NCBI GenBank assembly: GCA_019429365.1
Contig: JAHYJD010000006.1
Location: 1 to 64,000 of the forward strand
Length of the DNA: 64,000 nt
Direction of reading: 5' to 3'
DNA from: Bacteroidales bacterium
GTDB taxonomy: Bacteria > Bacteroidota > Bacteroidia > Bacteroidales > UBA7960
Shown: positions 20,318-29,672 of the stretch, in pieces
How positions within the stretch are numbered: the first letter of the stretch is position 1
Layout of the letters: each line of letters begins with the position of its first letter
Translations under genes and position numbers: made by a program
The notes under the pieces: model-generated
The model's input: only the letters and a program-made list of their open reading frames with translations
What the model was told of the DNA's origin: nothing
The model's database searches: none

Positions 20318-21352
20318 TCAGCTGCCGTTTCTTTTCAAAGAAGATTTGCGGATAACCAGGTCGGGGTTAATAACAATGGTACGGGGCACAAAATCAGCCC
20401 TTTTGTTTTCCATTTGTTCAATAAGCAATGCTGCGGCCTGTCTGCCCATTTCAATACCATGCTGATCGACAGAGGTCAATGGGGGATCGAAAATGGCATC
20501 AAAAGGTTCATTGGCAAAGCCCGAAAAAGCCATTTCTTCCGGCACCCTTACTCCTGCTTCCTTTGCGCAAAGCATGGCCCCTAAAGCAGAATAGTCGCCG
20601 GAGGAAAAAATGGCATCCGGCCGGTTATCCAGTTTAAGAATGGATTGCATGGTTTCACATCCGGTTTCACGGGTTATTACACCGCGGAAAATCAATTCTT
20701 CATTCACTCCTAATCCATTTTTTTTAAGGGTATCAATATAACCCCGGGTGCGGTTAAAATAAACATTGATATGCTGTGGCCCGGCAAAATGGGCAATCTC
20801 TCTGCAGCCATTGTCAATAAGGTGTTGAACTGATTTTACTGCACCCAAGTAATCATCTATCACCACTTTGCTGACCTTCATGGGCTCCCAAACCCGATCA
20901 AAAAAAACCAGGGGAATGCCCTTTCGTCCAAAGGATTCAAAATGAGTGGCATCAAGTGTGGAAGAGGCCACTGAAACGATCAGACCGTCCACCTTTCCAT
21001 ACAATAAGCTCCTGGAAAGACTCACCTCTTTTTCATACGATTCATACGACTGGCAGATCAGCACACTGTAATCGGCCTGGGTAGCCACCTCGTCAATTCC
21101 GCGCAATACAGTGGAAAAGAAATGTCGGTCGACCTGAGGCACCATTACCCCAATGGTACGCCCGCTTCCGGTCTTCAAACTCAGTGCCCGGAAATCAGGC
21201 TGGTAATCAAGCTCCAGGGCAACCTCCTTTACCGCTTTCCGCATTTTTTCGCTGATGCGCGGATGATCCTGCAATGCCCGCGACACGGTGGAGGCCGTTG
21301 TATTCAATCGCCTGGCAATATCCTGTATGGTATATCTTTTTTTTTCTGACAT
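20318..21352 (-). CDS. LacI family transcriptional regulator
   Basis: RYTIQDIARRLNTTASTVSRALQDHPRISEKMRKAVKEVALELDYQPD. Confidence 0.93.
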   Translation of the reverse strand: MSEKKRYTIQDIARRLNTTASTVSRALQDHPRISEKMRKAVKEVALELDYQPDFRALSLKTGSGRTIGVMVPQVDRHFFSTVLRGIDEVATQADYSVLICQSYESYEKEVSLSRSLLYGKVDGLIVSVASSTLDATHFESFGRKGIPLVFFDRVWEPMKVSKVVIDDYLGAVKSVQHLIDNGCREIAHFAGPQHINVYFNRTRGYIDTLKKNGLGVNEELIFRGVITRETGCETMQSILKLDNRPDAIFSSGDYSALGAMLCAKEAGVRVPEEMAFSGFANEPFDAIFDPPLTSVDQHGIEMGRQAAALLIEQMENKRADFVPRTIVINPDLVIRKSSLKRNGS

Positions 21353-21517
21353 TGATTTGAAAGTCAGCTTTGAATTACTACTTTTAATTCTTCTTTGAAT
21401 TAGTAGTTGCTTCACGAAAAAAGACAATTCTGCAAGGTTCAACAGTATTGGCGGGAGTTCCGGCAATTTATTCAAACATACTGATCAAAAAAAACAGCAG
21501 AATTCTTTCTTTTTCGC

Positions 21518-21525
21518 CAAAGATA
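21518..21525 (-). promoter_or_regulatory. Bacteroidetes -7-type element TATCTTTG for the lacI/kdu block
   Basis: caaagata on + strand is TATCTTTG on - strand, matching the TAnnTTTG consensus. Confidence 0.4.
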
Positions 21526-21532
21526 ATTATTT

Positions 21533-21552
21533 TTGTGCAATCGATTGTTCAA
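21533..21552. promoter_or_regulatory. Candidate LacI operator in the divergent lacI-eda intergenic region
   Basis: ttgtgcaatc|gattgttcaa interrupted palindrome (8 of 10 half-site positions pair). Confidence 0.5.
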
Positions 21553-21582
21553 CTTTTTAAAAACCTGCTATTTTTTTAAGAT

Positions 21583-22257
21583 ATGGCACGCTACAACAGA
21601 ATTCAGGTGGCTCTGAGCATGGAGCAGGCCGGCATTATCCCGGTATTTTATCATGCCGACCCCAACATTTGTTTTGAGGTAATTAAAGCTTGTTTCAATG
21701 GTGGGTTAAAAGTTTTTGAATTTACCAATCGCGGCGAATTTGCCCATGAGGTATTTGCGGAAGTGAACAAAAGGTTGAAAACCGAATTGCCGGAAGTGAT
21801 TCTTGGTGCGGGCTCCATAATGGATGCCGGTACCGCTTCCATCTTCATTCAGTTAGGTGCCAATTTCATAGTGTCTCCTGTTTTGAAACCCGACATGGCC
21901 GTGGTTTGCAACCGTCGAAAAATCCTATGGTCGCCAGGCTGCGGTTCACTCACTGAGATTTCGCTTGCCGAAGAGCTGGGTGCTGAAATCGTGAAGATAT
22001 TCCCTGGCGCACAGGTTGGCGGACCAGAGTTTGTAAAAGCCATTAAGGGTCCTATGCCCTGGAGCAGCATAATGCCAACCGGCGGTGTTGAACCTACCAA
22101 AGAGAACCTTTCGCAGTGGTTTGGTGCTGGTGTAACCTGCGTTGGCATGGGCTCTAAACTGATTACATCAAAAGTCATTAAGGAAAAGAATTTCAGTCTT
22201 CTGGAGGAAACCGTCCGGCAAGCCGTTTCAATTCTGAAGGAAGTCCGTGGTCATTAA
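21583..22257 (+). CDS. eda: KDPG/KHG aldolase family protein
   Basis: GIIPVFYHADPNICFEVIKACFNGGLKVFEFTNRGEFA...IKGPMPWSSIMPTGGVEPTKENLSQWFGAGVTCVGMGSKL. Confidence 0.93.
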   Translation: MARYNRIQVALSMEQAGIIPVFYHADPNICFEVIKACFNGGLKVFEFTNRGEFAHEVFAEVNKRLKTELPEVILGAGSIMDAGTASIFIQLGANFIVSPVLKPDMAVVCNRRKILWSPGCGSLTEISLAEELGAEIVKIFPGAQVGGPEFVKAIKGPMPWSSIMPTGGVEPTKENLSQWFGAGVTCVGMGSKLITSKVIKEKNFSLLEETVRQAVSILKEVRGH

Positions 22258-22299
22258 AGGGGCAGGCATAAGTTTGTCGAAAACAAAAAATGTTTGAAC

Positions 22300-23319
22300 A
22301 TGAGATCGCATAAGTCATTATTCATACTTCTCCTGGTAATTTTTTCAGGAGGCCTAATTTTTCTGCCTTCCTGTCAGGAGGGCGAGCATGTAACGGTTCT
22401 TAAGCTTGCACATGGTCTCGACCAGAGCCATTCGGTGCACAAGGGAATGGTTTTTATGGCCGAGCGGGTAAAGGAGAAGTCGGGTGGTAAAATGCGGCTC
22501 GAGATATACCCCAGCGGGCAGCTTGGTTCGGAGCGCGAAAACGTGGAAATGCTGCAGATTGGAAGCCTGGCCATCACCAAGGTTTCGGCAGCCATTATGG
22601 AGGGCTTTGCCCCCAGCTACCGCATCTTCGGGCTGCCCTATATTTTTACCGAAAGAACCCATGCACACCGTGTGCTCGACAGCGATATCGGCCGCGAGAT
22701 ACTGCTCGACGGAGAGGAATTCTGGTTGCGCGGACTGGCTTTTTACGATGCCGGCAGCCGAAGCTTTTACACCAAAGACCGCCCCATTAACCACCCGGAT
22801 GATCTACGCGGACTCAAGATTCGCGTAATGCAAAGCCCAATGGCAGTGAATATGATTCGTGCTTTTGGCGGCTCCCCCACCCCTATTTCGTGGGGCGAGC
22901 TATACACCGCCCTTCAGGGTGGCGTGGTAGATGGCGCTGAAAACAACCCCCCAAGTTTTTACCTTTCGCACCATTACGAAGTTTGCCGCTATTATTCGCT
23001 CAACGAACATTCCACCATTCCTGATGTATTGCTCATAAGCACCAAAATCTGGAACACCCTTACCGAGCAGGAGCAGCAATGGCTGCAGGAGGCTGCCGAC
23101 GAATCGGCCATTTACCAGAGAAAACTTTGGGAGGAATCTGAAATCGAGTCATTACGTTTGGCTGAAGAAGCCGGCATTACCATAATCTATCCCGATAAGG
23201 CCCCCTTTATCGAAAGGGTGCAGAGTATTTATGAAAACTTCAGGCAGGATGAGAATCTCTATAGTCTTATTAAGCGCATTCAGGCTATGCAGGAAGAACC
23301 TTTGCAGGAAGAATTGTAA
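22300..23319 (+). CDS. TRAP transporter substrate-binding protein (DctP-type), predicted lipoprotein
   Basis: LPSCQEGEH lipobox; LKLAHGLDQSHSVHKGMVFMAERVKEKSGGKMRLEIYPSGQLGSERENVEMLQIGSLAIT. Confidence 0.93.
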   Translation: MRSHKSLFILLLVIFSGGLIFLPSCQEGEHVTVLKLAHGLDQSHSVHKGMVFMAERVKEKSGGKMRLEIYPSGQLGSERENVEMLQIGSLAITKVSAAIMEGFAPSYRIFGLPYIFTERTHAHRVLDSDIGREILLDGEEFWLRGLAFYDAGSRSFYTKDRPINHPDDLRGLKIRVMQSPMAVNMIRAFGGSPTPISWGELYTALQGGVVDGAENNPPSFYLSHHYEVCRYYSLNEHSTIPDVLLISTKIWNTLTEQEQQWLQEAADESAIYQRKLWEESEIESLRLAEEAGITIIYPDKAPFIERVQSIYENFRQDENLYSLIKRIQAMQEEPLQEEL

Positions 23320-23337
23320 GTCCTAAAAAAATAAAGT

Positions 23338-23817
23338 ATGAAATTCAGAAAATCCATTGATACTTTTTTGGGCACCCTGGTAACCATTTTCATGGGAGTA
23401 TTGGTGCTGAACGTGCTTTGGCAGGTGGCCAGCCGTTTTATTGTAGGGCATCCAAGTTCATTTACAGATGAGCTTGCCGGGTACCTGCTGATCTGGGTTG
23501 GATTGCTGGGAGCAGCCTATGTTTCCGGAAAAAGGGAGCACCTGGCCATTGACCTCATTTCCAGGAAACTTTCAGAAAAAAATCAGCGAAAGCTGCAGAT
23601 CTTTATCAATGTGCTGATCGTTTGCTTTGCAATAGTTGTGCTTATCATTGGTGGCTCCAACCTGGTTTACATTACCTTTTACCTGAACCAGATATCCTCG
23701 GCCTTGCAAATTCCGGTCGGATATGTGTATCTGGTTATTCCCATTAGTGGAATTTTTATAATTTATTACGCTGTAGCGGATATAATAACTGCACCTCCAG
23801 CAAAGCCAACTCATTAA
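23338..23817 (+). CDS. TRAP transporter small permease (DctQ-type)
   Basis: LNVLWQVASRFIVGHPSSFTDELAGYLLIWVGLLGAAYVSGKREHLAIDLI. Confidence 0.92.
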   Translation: MKFRKSIDTFLGTLVTIFMGVLVLNVLWQVASRFIVGHPSSFTDELAGYLLIWVGLLGAAYVSGKREHLAIDLISRKLSEKNQRKLQIFINVLIVCFAIVVLIIGGSNLVYITFYLNQISSALQIPVGYVYLVIPISGIFIIYYAVADIITAPPAKPTH

Positions 23818-23848
23818 TAAACAAGGGTTTTCGTAAAAACGAAATAAC

Positions 23849-25144
23849 ATGGAATATCTCGAAATATTAGTTCTGGTATTTTCCTTCCTGGTGTTGCTTG
23901 CCCTGGGTGTTCCGATTGCTTATTGCATTGGGATTTCGGGTACCATCACCCTGCTCATCAGCATTATGCCCATGCCGGCCTTTACCACTTTTGCCCAGCG
24001 AATGGCCACCGCCCTCGATAGTTTTGCTTTGTTGGCCATTCCCTTTTTTGTACTGGCGGGACAGCTAATGAACCAGGGGGGAATTGCACTCAGGCTCATT
24101 GAGTTTGCCAAGGTGCTGGTTGGTCGGTTGCCCGGTGGGCTGGCGTTTGTCAACATTATGGCCAACATGCTTTTCGGTGCCATTTCGGGTTCGGCGGCCG
24201 CCTCGGCTTCGGCTATCGGCAGTTTTATGACACCCAAGATGGCCGAGGAGGGTTACGACCGGGGATTCAGCGCCGCGGTTAACATTTCGTCGGCTACCAC
24301 TGGCCTTGTCATTCCGCCCAGCAATATCCTCATTGTTTACAGCCTTGCCAGCGGTGGCGTGTCCATTGCGGCCCTCTTCCTTGCAGGCTATATTCCCGGC
24401 ATCCTTACAGGATTCGTCTTAATGATCGTGGCTGCTGCCTTTGCCTATCGTAAGAATTACCCTGTGGGAGAAAAGGTAGGCATGAAGGAAGGCGTTTTCA
24501 AGTTTCTTGATGCCATACCCAGCCTTTTCCTGTTGGTGATAGTGATTGGAGGCATCATTGCGGGCTATTTTACGGCCACGGAAGCCTCTGCTATCGCCGT
24601 CTTGTACACCCTGATACTATCGATGATATACAAGCAGGTGAGCATAAAAGATATTCCGGGCATACTGATCCGAACGGTTAGTATCACCTCCATTGTTCTG
24701 CTTTTGGTGAGCACATCCATGGGATTGTCGTGGGTTATGTCGTATGCCAACATACCGCAAAGCGTGAGCGAGGGCTTGCTTTCCATCAGTTCAAACAAAA
24801 TCGTGCTGCTGCTTATCATCAACATGATTCTTCTGTTTGTTGGCATTTTTATGGACATGACCCCAGCCGTGCTGATCTTTACGCCTATATTTTTGCCGGT
24901 TGTGGTTGACCTGGGTATCGACCCCATTCACTTCGGCATCATCATGGTAATGAACCTGAGCGTAGGGCTTTGCACTCCGCCTGTTGGGTCGGTGCTGTTT
25001 ATTGGTTGCAGTGTGGCAAAAATCGGAATTGAAAAAGTGATAAAACCCCTGCTGCCGCTTTTTGCAGCAATGATTTTAGTGCTGCTGCTTGTTACCTACT
25101 TCCCGCAAATAAGCCTGTGGCTGCCAAGGGTGTTTGGCTTCTGA
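23849..25144 (+). CDS. TRAP transporter large permease (DctM-type)
   Basis: LGVPIAYCIGISG...PFFVLAGQLMNQGGIALRLIEFAKVLVGRLPGGLAFVNIMANMLFGAISGSAAASASAIGSFMTPKMAEEGYDRGFSAAVNISSATTGLVIPPSN. Confidence 0.96.
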   Translation: MEYLEILVLVFSFLVLLALGVPIAYCIGISGTITLLISIMPMPAFTTFAQRMATALDSFALLAIPFFVLAGQLMNQGGIALRLIEFAKVLVGRLPGGLAFVNIMANMLFGAISGSAAASASAIGSFMTPKMAEEGYDRGFSAAVNISSATTGLVIPPSNILIVYSLASGGVSIAALFLAGYIPGILTGFVLMIVAAAFAYRKNYPVGEKVGMKEGVFKFLDAIPSLFLLVIVIGGIIAGYFTATEASAIAVLYTLILSMIYKQVSIKDIPGILIRTVSITSIVLLLVSTSMGLSWVMSYANIPQSVSEGLLSISSNKIVLLLIINMILLFVGIFMDMTPAVLIFTPIFLPVVVDLGIDPIHFGIIMVMNLSVGLCTPPVGSVLFIGCSVAKIGIEKVIKPLLPLFAAMILVLLLVTYFPQISLWLPRVFGF

Positions 25145-25203
25145 TCATTTGAAATTTTCCTGAAAATAGGTTATATTTGGGTTTTGCAAGCACCGCCACC
25201 GCA

Positions 25204-28200
25204 ATGGATTTAAAAAAAATTCCGAGGGAAAACATAAAGGCCCTCATTGGTTACTTTACCATTGGGGTGCTGATGCTATTTTTCCAATCAGGGTTGCTTT
25301 CTGCCCAAACTCCCTTTAAACCTGTCGTTTCCGACCCACTTTTAGAAAGTTGGCGCTGGCGATCTATTGACGTGCTCGCCACCAAAGGCGTAAGATGCAT
25401 GACCGATGACTCCGATGGCAATATGTGGTTTGGTCTCGACAAGGGCATCATGCGCTATGATGGTTACGATTGGGTTTTGTACGACGAGGAGGAATACCTG
25501 AGATTCCCCGTAGGAATTCTTTTCATGACCAGCGGCGGTCAGTTGTTGGCTGGCAGCGAGGCGGGTCTGCTGGCTTTTGAAAACGGGCAATGGAAGAGGA
25601 TTTTTCCACGAAACGACTCCATTCATGTACCCGTAACAGCCATTGCAGAAATGCCCGATGGCACCATTCTGGCCGGCATCCAGAACGGATTGCTGATGGT
25701 GAAAAACGAACGGGTATCTGTTTTCACCGTGCTGCAAAGAGCTAACGCTTTCAGGCAAGACCACCCCTATGCCAATATAACGGTTCTGCCTGACGAGGTG
25801 CTGTTCCAACGCAACTTTGGAAGGGTAGATAATATTTACCTTGAAGACAGCGAACTAATCTGGCTGTTCCTATCGAGAAACAACGACGGAAAACTGCTAA
25901 AATTCCAACTCACCGACACCCTGAACCAAGTATTGCAAAAGTTTGAGGTGACCGAAGAACTTGGGGGCTTTAAGCTTCCCAACCGCAACGAGGTTTTGCG
26001 CAGCAGCAGCAATGAGCTCTGGATCATTAACGGTTTTTATAAAACAGGTATCCTTAGGAAAAAGAATTCTGAATGGGAATTACTGAAGCTAAGCTCTATT
26101 TTTGGGGGCGATGAGCTGCACACCGACATAATGGAACTGGGCGATGGCTCTATCTGGATTGGGGGACTCGGAAAGCTATATGTTTACAAAGACGGCAAAT
26201 GGAGTGTGTCCTCTGCACCTGCCCTGCCCATTCCCTCCAGCCGAATCATTTTCCATGAAGCACGCAACGGGCAGGTTTGGATTGCCGGAATGCAGGGCGA
26301 TGTGTTCAGGCTTTCATACAATCAGGATCAATGGGTCAAATACCAGGGCCTAAACTTCCAGCACCAAGAATCGTCGGGCAAAGAGTGGTTTATCTCGGCA
26401 ACTGGCCAGGTGGTATTTCGCGATGCAGAAAACTGGCAGGCCTATGATCAAAGCCACGGACTTATTGATGCACCGATACGGCTGGTTTCCACCCGCAACG
26501 GCCGCCTCTGGGTGGCTGGTAGCCATCAGGGAATTGCAGCCACTGCCTTCCTTGACAATGGCCGCTGGCTTAAACAAACGCATCCTGCCCTTTCGTGGGG
26601 CATCGACCCTCGCTCGGTTTTTCAGGACAAAGAAGGCGCCTTGTGGTTTGGGGCCAGTGTAGACAGGCAGGAAGCCCTGGGGCAAATTTCGGGCGTGTTG
26701 CAGCTAAGGAATCCCGACGCCCAATCTCTGGAATGGGTACACCACACCCAGCAGGATGGCATTGTGCAGCACAATGTTTACGGCATTGCGCAATCGCCCG
26801 ATGGGGCCATGTGGCTTGGCGGCACTAACTTGCTGATGCGCAGCGGCGGTCGATGGCAAACCCTCCCCGACAAGGAATACCTGAATGAGTTTGTTGACAT
26901 AGTGCACAGCCGCCAGAACCTCTGGGTGGGGTCAAGGTATTACGGCGTATTCAGGTTTAATGGCAGCAACTGGACGCAATTTACCAACCATGATGGTCTG
27001 CCAAGCAACACCATTATCAGCATTTATGAAGAACAACCCGAAAAGGTATGGGTTATCACTGACCGCGACATCGCCTTCTTCGACGGGCAGAAGTGGTTTT
27101 CGGGCATTTTCACAGAAGAGTTTCGTATGCCTCGCGAAGGTGGCGACATTATGGTCGATGCCGATGGTGATGTTTGGGTAAACAAATCGCTCAGGGAGTG
27201 GAAAAGAAGGGCCTTCCCCTTCAGCATTACCCCGGCAGAGGCCATGGAAGATTTCTGGACAGTGCGCTACAGGCGCGAAACCATGCCGCCAAAAACCACC
27301 ATTCATATTTATTCTGAAAAAGTTGACCGCTCTGGCAACACACTGATTGGCTGGACCGGACGCGACTTCTGGGAAGAAACTCCATCGCGACAGCTCAACT
27401 ATTCTTACCGCATTAACCGGGGAGATTGGTCGGAGTTTTCGCCCGAAACCAGCGTGGTTCTGACTAAGTTGGGCAGCGGAAAGCACGTTTTTGAGGTTAG
27501 GGCACGTGACCTCGACTTTAACGTAGAAACCCAGCCGGCCAGCATCAGCTTTACGGTTACTCCGGCCATCTGGAAACAGCCCTGGTTTATTGCACTGGTG
27601 GTTTCTTTCCTGATCGTGATCGGTTTTTACGAGGCCCGGCTTATTAACCGTAACAAAAGCCTTTCGAAGCTCAACACTTCACTAAGCGAAGCGAACAAAA
27701 CCCTCGAAAACAGACAAATGAAGATTGAGCTTCAAAAAGAAACCATTTTGAAACAAAAGGAAGAACTGGAACGCAAGGCCCTTATTCTTGAGGAAAAAAC
27801 CGCCGAGATCACCTCGCAGCGCGACCAGCTAAAAGAAATGGTTGAAAAAGTTGAGGAGCTCTCCAGTGTCAAGCAAAGGTTTTTTACCAATATTTCGCAC
27901 GAATTCCGCACCCCGCTCACCCTTATTCTCGGATCCATTGAGCGACTGCTTTCCTCGCCCGACAATGTTGAGAAATCGAGGCTGAACCTTGCCTACGAAA
28001 CCATTCAGCGCAACTCCAAAAGAATACTTAGACTCATCAACCAGATCCTCGAAATAAGGAAAATAGAGCGCGGAAAAATTGAACTGAACCCCGCACCTGG
28101 CGACATCGTGGCCTTTTCGCGCGAGATTACCGGCCTTTTTCAAGACCTTGCCCGCAACCAATTTATTGACTTCAGCTTTGAAACCACACTGGAGGCAAAG

Positions 28201-29532
28201 GAAATTCTTTTCGATCATGATAAAATCGAAAAAATTCTTTTCAACCTATTGAGCAATGCATTTAAGCATACCCCTTCCGGGGGAAAAATAAGCGTCAGCA
28301 TCAGGCAAGAAAGCCATCCACCTATGGTCGAAAACATTGACAGCACAGCTGACCCGGAAAATGCTGCAGAAAAAGACTTCCTGGTTTTTAAAGTGGCCGA
28401 TACAGGCAAGGGAATTCCGGCAACTCACCTACCTCATATTTTTGAAAGGTTTTACCAGGTCGATGAAGCCAGCCCCCACCACAAGTTCGATAGTTCCGGC
28501 ATTGGCCTTTCATACGTAAAAGACCTCGTTTCTGCGCATCAGGGATTAATCAGCGTAGAAAGTGAGCTGAGCAGGGGAAGCACTTTCATTTTCGAGATTC
28601 CGTGCGCCCTCGATGGCATTGAAACCCCTGCTGAAAACATACCCGAAGCCTATAACCCCGCTTCCCTGATATCTGACGACCTGCGCGCCGAGGTGGATAA
28701 CATGAAAAAAGCCATTTCATACGAAAGCACAGATGAAGGGCCACAACCGCTAAATGAAGCCATACAGCCAGGCCGGGCCGAAAGGCTTATGGTAATGATT
28801 GTGGAGGACGAAACCGAACTGCGCGAATTTCTGCGTGATGCCCTGGAGACGGATTACGAAATTATTGACGCACGGAACGGCGCCATCGGATATGAAAAGG
28901 CAGCTGATTATCAGCCAGACATCATCATCACCGATGTTATGATGCCCGAGATGGATGGTTATGAACTCTGCCGTAAATTGAAAGCAAACCTGGCCACCAA
29001 CCACATCCCGGTTATTATGCTTACTGCCCGAATCTCTCCTGAGAATAAACTCGAAGGCTATCAGACGGGAGCTGATTCATATATCGAAAAACCGTTTAGC
29101 ACAGATTTGCTAAAGGTCAGAATTGCAAATTTGCTTCAGTCAAAAGAAAAAACCCGCGAAAAAATCCTGCGCGAACTCATTACCCAGCCTTCAGAAATTG
29201 AGGTACACTCTGAAGATGACAAAATGCTCCGAAAGATCCAGGTCGTTCTTGAAGAAAATATTTCCAATTCTGATTTTGATGTAGAAAGCATGAGTCAGCA
29301 CTTTTTCCTTAGTCGCTGTCACTTCTCGCGCAAAATAAAACAGATCACCGGGCTTACCCCCAAGGAGATTATTGATTCCTACCGTTTAAAAAGAGCCAGC
29401 CAGTTGTTGCAGCAAAAGATTACCATAACCGAAGTAGCCTATATGGTGGGCTTCGACCACCCGAATTCTTTTAGCCGCGCCTTCCGCAAGTTCTATAATA
29501 TGACGCCCAGCGAGTTTGCTTCGCAGAACTAG
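25204..29532 (+). CDS. Hybrid two-component system sensor/regulator (propeller, Y_Y_Y, HisKA, HATPase, receiver, AraC HTH)
   Basis: ITSDDSDGNMWFGLDKGI-type propeller repeats; FFTNISHEFRTPLTLILG; IVEDETELREFLRDAL...DIIITDVMMPEMDGYELC; AraC GFDHPNSFSRAFRKFYNMTPSEF; upstream TTG start at 25177 also possible. Confidence 0.95.
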   Translation: MDLKKIPRENIKALIGYFTIGVLMLFFQSGLLSAQTPFKPVVSDPLLESWRWRSIDVLATKGVRCMTDDSDGNMWFGLDKGIMRYDGYDWVLYDEEEYLRFPVGILFMTSGGQLLAGSEAGLLAFENGQWKRIFPRNDSIHVPVTAIAEMPDGTILAGIQNGLLMVKNERVSVFTVLQRANAFRQDHPYANITVLPDEVLFQRNFGRVDNIYLEDSELIWLFLSRNNDGKLLKFQLTDTLNQVLQKFEVTEELGGFKLPNRNEVLRSSSNELWIINGFYKTGILRKKNSEWELLKLSSIFGGDELHTDIMELGDGSIWIGGLGKLYVYKDGKWSVSSAPALPIPSSRIIFHEARNGQVWIAGMQGDVFRLSYNQDQWVKYQGLNFQHQESSGKEWFISATGQVVFRDAENWQAYDQSHGLIDAPIRLVSTRNGRLWVAGSHQGIAATAFLDNGRWLKQTHPALSWGIDPRSVFQDKEGALWFGASVDRQEALGQISGVLQLRNPDAQSLEWVHHTQQDGIVQHNVYGIAQSPDGAMWLGGTNLLMRSGGRWQTLPDKEYLNEFVDIVHSRQNLWVGSRYYGVFRFNGSNWTQFTNHDGLPSNTIISIYEEQPEKVWVITDRDIAFFDGQKWFSGIFTEEFRMPREGGDIMVDADGDVWVNKSLREWKRRAFPFSITPAEAMEDFWTVRYRRETMPPKTTIHIYSEKVDRSGNTLIGWTGRDFWEETPSRQLNYSYRINRGDWSEFSPETSVVLTKLGSGKHVFEVRARDLDFNVETQPASISFTVTPAIWKQPWFIALVVSFLIVIGFYEARLINRNKSLSKLNTSLSEANKTLENRQMKIELQKETILKQKEELERKALILEEKTAEITSQRDQLKEMVEKVEELSSVKQRFFTNISHEFRTPLTLILGSIERLLSSPDNVEKSRLNLAYETIQRNSKRILRLINQILEIRKIERGKIELNPAPGDIVAFSREITGLFQDLARNQFIDFSFETTLEAKEILFDHDKIEKILFNLLSNAFKHTPSGGKISVSIRQESHPPMVENIDSTADPENAAEKDFLVFKVADTGKGIPATHLPHIFERFYQVDEASPHHKFDSSGIGLSYVKDLVSAHQGLISVESELSRGSTFIFEIPCALDGIETPAENIPEAYNPASLISDDLRAEVDNMKKAISYESTDEGPQPLNEAIQPGRAERLMVMIVEDETELREFLRDALETDYEIIDARNGAIGYEKAADYQPDIIITDVMMPEMDGYELCRKLKANLATNHIPVIMLTARISPENKLEGYQTGADSYIEKPFSTDLLKVRIANLLQSKEKTREKILRELITQPSEIEVHSEDDKMLRKIQVVLEENISNSDFDVESMSQHFFLSRCHFSRKIKQITGLTPKEIIDSYRLKRASQLLQQKITITEVAYMVGFDHPNSFSRAFRKFYNMTPSEFASQN

Positions 29533-29672
29533 CAAGATGATTCAAATTGTTTGCACTTGCGCAAATTTTGAATATCCTTTCACACAAAAACTTTCTTACT
29601 TAGCACTGTGGAAAACCGCCATAACATGCCACAAAGGCAATTATGTTGCTGTTTTTAAAGCACAGGGGATAA

